Shown one piece after another: positions 60,875 to 64,000 of a stretch of DNA of 64,000 nt. A program made the translations under genes and the position numbers. The stretch covers positions 4,210-68,209 of the forward strand of contig NZ_LSLK01000103.1 of NCBI RefSeq assembly GCF_002257705.1, written 5' to 3'. The stretch is from Sporomusa silvacetica DSM 10669. GTDB lineage: Bacteria > Bacillota > Negativicutes > Sporomusales > Sporomusaceae. How positions within the stretch are numbered: the stretch's first letter is position 1; the number at the start of each line of letters is the position of its first letter. The notes beneath the pieces are model-generated. The model searched no databases. It was given only the letters and a program-made list of their open reading frames with translations, and was not told the DNA's origin.

Positions 60875-62932
60875 TCATAATGCGTCGTTGGGGTCTAGTC
60901 CGTATTCCTTTATTTTTCTATAAAGAGTGGACTTACTAAGACCTACTATTTTGGCTGCATCGCGTACATGGTTATCGGAACTATGAAGAGCTTTTTTAAT
61001 AACCTCTTTTTCCATTTCTTTGACGGAAACATTATTTGTTAACACATCGCTAGTGGCCAACGATTCTATTTCAACTACATCTTTTTCTGAGACAGGAGTA
61101 GAAGCTGTATTTAGAATTTCATCTGGAAGGTGTTCAGGATAAATAATACCGTCAGTATGCATGCACATGGCATAGGAAATAACATTTTTTAATTGGCGAA
61201 TATTCCCAGGCCAGTTATACTGCAATAATATATATTTAGCAGTGTTACTTAAAGTAGGTTTATCGATACATTCCGCGTTAGCGTATGCAGTAATTAAGTG
61301 ATCTATCAGTTGAACGACGTCTGATCCTCTTTCTCTTAAGGGTGGAATATTGAGTTTAAATACGGATATACGGTAGTATAAATCCTCACGAAATAAATCT
61401 TTTTCTACTAGATCTAACAGTTTTTTATTAGTAGCTGTAATTAATCGGAAATTAACAGGAATGTAGTGGCAACCTCCTAGGCGCATAATCATTTTATCTT
61501 CTAGTACTCTAAGTAGGACTGCCTGAAGCTCTACAGGCATATCACCAATCTCATCCAGGAAGAGAGTGCCGTCACAGGCTTGCTCAATTTTGCCAGGTTT
61601 GCCTATGCGTTCAGCGCCAGTAAATGCACCTGGTTCATAACCAAATAATTCGCTTTCGATTAGGTTTTTAGGAATTGCTGCACAGTTCACGGCTACAAAT
61701 GGGCCATCCGGCCTGCTTTCATTATGAATTGCTTGGGCAAATACCTCTTTGCCAGTTCCGCTCTCACCTTGTATAAGTACATTAGAAGTGTAGCGTGCAT
61801 ACCTTTTTGCTAAGCTTATTAATTTTACGGATTGTGGGGAGGTGCCGACTATGTTATCAAACGTAAATCTTGATGTAAAACCATTGCATGATTGACTAAG
61901 CTTTAGTGTTTGGTTAATTGGTTTAAGAGTTAATAAGTAGCCTACAGTGATGTTTTCACTTTTTATCGGTTGAATGAAAAGTGAAAATAATTTTTGTTTT
62001 ATTTTTTTAAGCTTAATATTAGCATTCAAATTGGGCTTTTCAGTCTCCAAAATAGAGTTCTCAATGAGCTGGTTTTCAAAAATATCGCCAATTTGTGAAC
62101 CGACTAAATTTGGGATAGTATGTTTGAATATTCCACAGGCGGCCTCGTTAGCTTTTTGAACCACTCCGCACTTGTTAATCATAATCATAGCATCTTCTGT
62201 GCCCGTAAGCGCAATATGAAACAACTCCCTGTTTACCGAAAGCTGAAACTCCTTCTGTATTGTTTCGGCCATGATAACAGCAAGTCCCAGTGAATATGAA
62301 TTTTGACGGTCAAAGTGTGGACTGGAAATAGTCAGTGTTCCCTCCAGATTACCGTTCGAATCAAAAACAGGGGCAGAAGAGGAAGAAATATTATTAAATA
62401 TTCGGCAGAAATGTTCAGGACCACAGAGTTGAATAGGGGTTTTCAATTGTATACACATTTCATGGGCACAGGTTCCTATTGTTTTCTCTGTCCAAATTGT
62501 GCCTGGAGTAAGGCGGAATTTATTTTTACCTAAAGCCTGAACCACTCGCAGAATAAGTCCATGTTCATCTGTTAGGAAGATATAAGACTCGATATGGGAC
62601 AGCATGTTTTCTAATTGAGCGATATAGGGATTTGCTGTTTGAATAAAAAAGTCCTTTTCTTTAATTCGCTTTTCAAAGGAAAGTGCATCCATAAGGGGTG
62701 GATCATTATAAACTAAAGGATCAAGACCATTTTCACTCGATCTTATCCATGACTCAACTATTTCTGGTCGAACTAAGTCAGCTTGAGAGGGGGTAATTTT
62801 TTTCTGAAGCAGATCCATTTTTTGTTTCTTTATTTTCTCTATGAAAATTTTATCATCTTCATTAATAAGACGAGTACTAATACTATTTAAATTATTTATA
62901 ATGGGGCTGAGTAAATGCTCCAGAGGTTTCAT
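60875..62932 (-). CDS. Sigma-54-dependent enhancer-binding activator (AcoR-like)
   Basis: A 685-residue activator. An N-terminal helical and GAF region spans ~60-220 (TIGTCAHEMCIQLKTPIQLC), a PAS domain ~235-340, an AAA+ domain ~355-590 with Walker A GESGTGKE, the sigma-54-contact loop ESELFGYEPGAFTGA near 430 and TLFLDEIGDMP, and a C-terminal Fis-type helix-turn-helix (VRDAAKIVGLSKSTLYRKI). It should activate the three sigma-54 promoters found here. It faces away from the CoA-transferase gene it most likely controls. Confidence 0.92.
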   Translation of the reverse strand: MKPLEHLLSPIINNLNSISTRLINEDDKIFIEKIKKQKMDLLQKKITPSQADLVRPEIVESWIRSSENGLDPLVYNDPPLMDALSFEKRIKEKDFFIQTANPYIAQLENMLSHIESYIFLTDEHGLILRVVQALGKNKFRLTPGTIWTEKTIGTCAHEMCIQLKTPIQLCGPEHFCRIFNNISSSSAPVFDSNGNLEGTLTISSPHFDRQNSYSLGLAVIMAETIQKEFQLSVNRELFHIALTGTEDAMIMINKCGVVQKANEAACGIFKHTIPNLVGSQIGDIFENQLIENSILETEKPNLNANIKLKKIKQKLFSLFIQPIKSENITVGYLLTLKPINQTLKLSQSCNGFTSRFTFDNIVGTSPQSVKLISLAKRYARYTSNVLIQGESGTGKEVFAQAIHNESRPDGPFVAVNCAAIPKNLIESELFGYEPGAFTGAERIGKPGKIEQACDGTLFLDEIGDMPVELQAVLLRVLEDKMIMRLGGCHYIPVNFRLITATNKKLLDLVEKDLFREDLYYRISVFKLNIPPLRERGSDVVQLIDHLITAYANAECIDKPTLSNTAKYILLQYNWPGNIRQLKNVISYAMCMHTDGIIYPEHLPDEILNTASTPVSEKDVVEIESLATSDVLTNNVSVKEMEKEVIKKALHSSDNHVRDAAKIVGLSKSTLYRKIKEYGLDPNDAL

Positions 62933-63077
62933 GATGACACTCCCTTTCTTGCTTATATTTTAAGTGTAACATATTTAAAATTTTAATTATATTTTTTATT
63001 ATACCAGAAATTATAGCTTCTTGGTGTTTTTACATCTTAATAATTTATTGGCGGCGTTTTTTCCGTTATTACTACCT

Positions 63078-63125
63078 ATTCAAATTGGGACATGATTAGG
63101 TCACAATTAAAGGATTATGTCCCAA
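63078..63125. promoter_or_regulatory. Upstream activator sites (sigma-54 regulon), pair 2
   Basis: ATTCAAATTGGGACA (63078-63092) is an exact inverted copy of 60053-60067; TGTCCCAA follows at 63118-63125 as the opposite half. The pair lies about 40-85 bases upstream of the -24 element of the CoA-transferase promoter. The rest of the 400-base gap holds only this and the promoter. Confidence 0.7.
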
Positions 63126-63163
63126 CACATGAATAAAGCGCATATTTCCGGGGTTTTGCCCTA

Positions 63164-63180
63164 TGGCACAATAATTGCAT
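63164..63180 (+). promoter_or_regulatory. Sigma-54 promoter for the CoA-transferase gene
   Basis: TGGCAC-AATAA-TTGCAT, perfect consensus with 12 bases between the GG and GC. About 160 bases before the start of the CaiB-like gene. Confidence 0.88.
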
Positions 63181-63339
63181 TTCAATTATGGGATAAGCCG
63201 CACGGTTATTCATTGCTATTTTGGCTTAGATGTTTTTTCAGGTATTATTCGGCAAAAATTGGCTAGATGAAGGGGTGATTCATGTTAGTACAAAGTGTGG
63301 TTTGTTTTTGGAGTGAAAAATAAAAATAGAGAGGAAATG

Positions 63340-64000
63340 ATGAATATGAATCGATGGGAAAATATTGAATACAAACCAGCTCCGCTTTTTGCCCCTACCT
63401 TTGGACCTCTTTCCGGAATCAGGGTTCTGCTTAACGGAACCGTCGTGGCAGCTCCCTTCTGTGCTACGATGATGAGTGACTTTGGTGCCGAGGTGATTGC
63501 TCTTGAACGGCCCAAAGTAGGCGGTGATCCTGCACGCCATCAGAAACCGCAGATTGTTGAAGGAGACAAGCATATCGGTGGTGGATGGATGCAAAATTCC
63601 AGAAACAAACTAAGTTTTGCACTGGAAACCAACCTGAATATACCGGAATCCAAAGAAATCTTTTTGTCTCTGATTAAGAACTCGGATGTTTGGATTGAAA
63701 ACATGGTTTGGATTGACAAGCTGGGAATCACCGATGAAATGTTAATGGAGGTCAACCCTAAATTAGTCATCTGTCACATCAGCGGTTACGGAACAACTGG
63801 ATTTGGCGGTGAGCAAAGACACATAAACCGACCCGGATACGACCCCTTGGGACAGTCTGAATCTGGCTGGGCGTTGCTGCAGGGTTATCCTGATCTTGCG
63901 CCATACTATGCTCAGCAGTATGTAGGTGACTACCTGACAGGTTTAATCGCAGTCAACGGAATTCTGATGGCTTATATGAATGCCCAAAAAACCGGCAAGG
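63340..64000 (+). CDS. CaiB/BaiF-type (class III) CoA-transferase, 5' part
   Basis: The visible 220 residues belong to the class III CoA-transferase family (carnitine/crotonobetaine CoA-transferase type). FGPLSGIRVLLNGTVVAAP near 22, MMSDFGAEVIALERP near 46, NSRNKLSFALE near 84, LVICHISGYGTTGFGG near 145 and a segment around QQYVGDYLTGLIAVNGILM near 195, holding the usual catalytic Asp. The gene is cut by the window end. The start could be 63337, 63340 or 63346. It is controlled by a sigma-54 promoter and enhancer sites. Confidence 0.88.
   Translation, partial: MNMNRWENIEYKPAPLFAPTFGPLSGIRVLLNGTVVAAPFCATMMSDFGAEVIALERPKVGGDPARHQKPQIVEGDKHIGGGWMQNSRNKLSFALETNLNIPESKEIFLSLIKNSDVWIENMVWIDKLGITDEMLMEVNPKLVICHISGYGTTGFGGEQRHINRPGYDPLGQSESGWALLQGYPDLAPYYAQQYVGDYLTGLIAVNGILMAYMNAQKTGK

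Noticed and set aside
1..64000. tRNA or rRNA genes
   Set aside because: None recognised by conserved loops or sequence on either strand; a covariance search was not possible here.

Overview
The window most likely comes from a spore-forming, anaerobic, diderm Firmicute of the Negativicutes (Sporomusaceae-like). The evidence is an SLH-domain outer-membrane porin ending in Phe-Tyr, an LpxC-type deacetylase, an AbrB/SpoVT-type regulator, a CgeB-type glycosyltransferase, ferredoxin-linked 2-oxoacid oxidation and a methylmalonyl-CoA route. This is inference from gene content; no rRNA or tRNA gene was seen.

Layout. 0.1-5.4 kb is a frayed region: an orphan molybdate-binding lipoprotein, many small genes (zinc ribbon, AbrB-like, tiny membrane protein), hairpins and terminators, an MscS channel, and remnants of modA, a GNAT and an iron-complex binding protein. 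5.5-8.1 kb is a three-gene cassette (CobW/HypB-like GTPase, DUF1858-ABC ATPase, DUF364 protein). 8.3-28.2 kb holds a nearly complete path from 5-oxoproline to propionyl-CoA: LysR regulator, two PxpB, PxpC, PxpA, a D-glutamate-cyclase-like protein, KorDABC, split methylmalonyl-CoA mutase, MeaB, epimerase, MmdA-type carboxyltransferase, biotin carrier, an NRAMP-fold transporter without the metal motifs, and (minus strand) glutamate dehydrogenase. A frameshifted chemoreceptor gene lies between the last two.

28.8-33.3 kb holds a PEP/pyruvate-binding-domain protein with receiver-like domains, three small genes, a c-di-GMP-I-riboswitch-like element and three tandem ~92-bp structured repeats. 33.3-40.0 kb is a minus-strand surface-glycan operon (Gfo/Idh, FemAB/GNAT-like, CgeB-like, LpxC-like, DegT aminotransferase, WbqC-like, ATP-grasp), interrupted by an array of palindromes.

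40.6-53.7 kb is a PucR-headed catabolic island: Fe-alcohol dehydrogenase, class III aminotransferase, Urt/Liv-type ABC transporter, amidase plus AtzG-like partner, and two YgeY-like M20 hydrolases. It looks built for an amide or ureide substrate. 53.8-64 kb is an organic-acid CoA module: MFS carrier, AMP-forming ligase, SLH porin, trigger-factor paralogue, thioesterase, a sigma-54 activator and a CaiB-like CoA-transferase cut by the window edge. Three consensus sigma-54 promoters and a shared 15-bp upstream sequence tie this module together.
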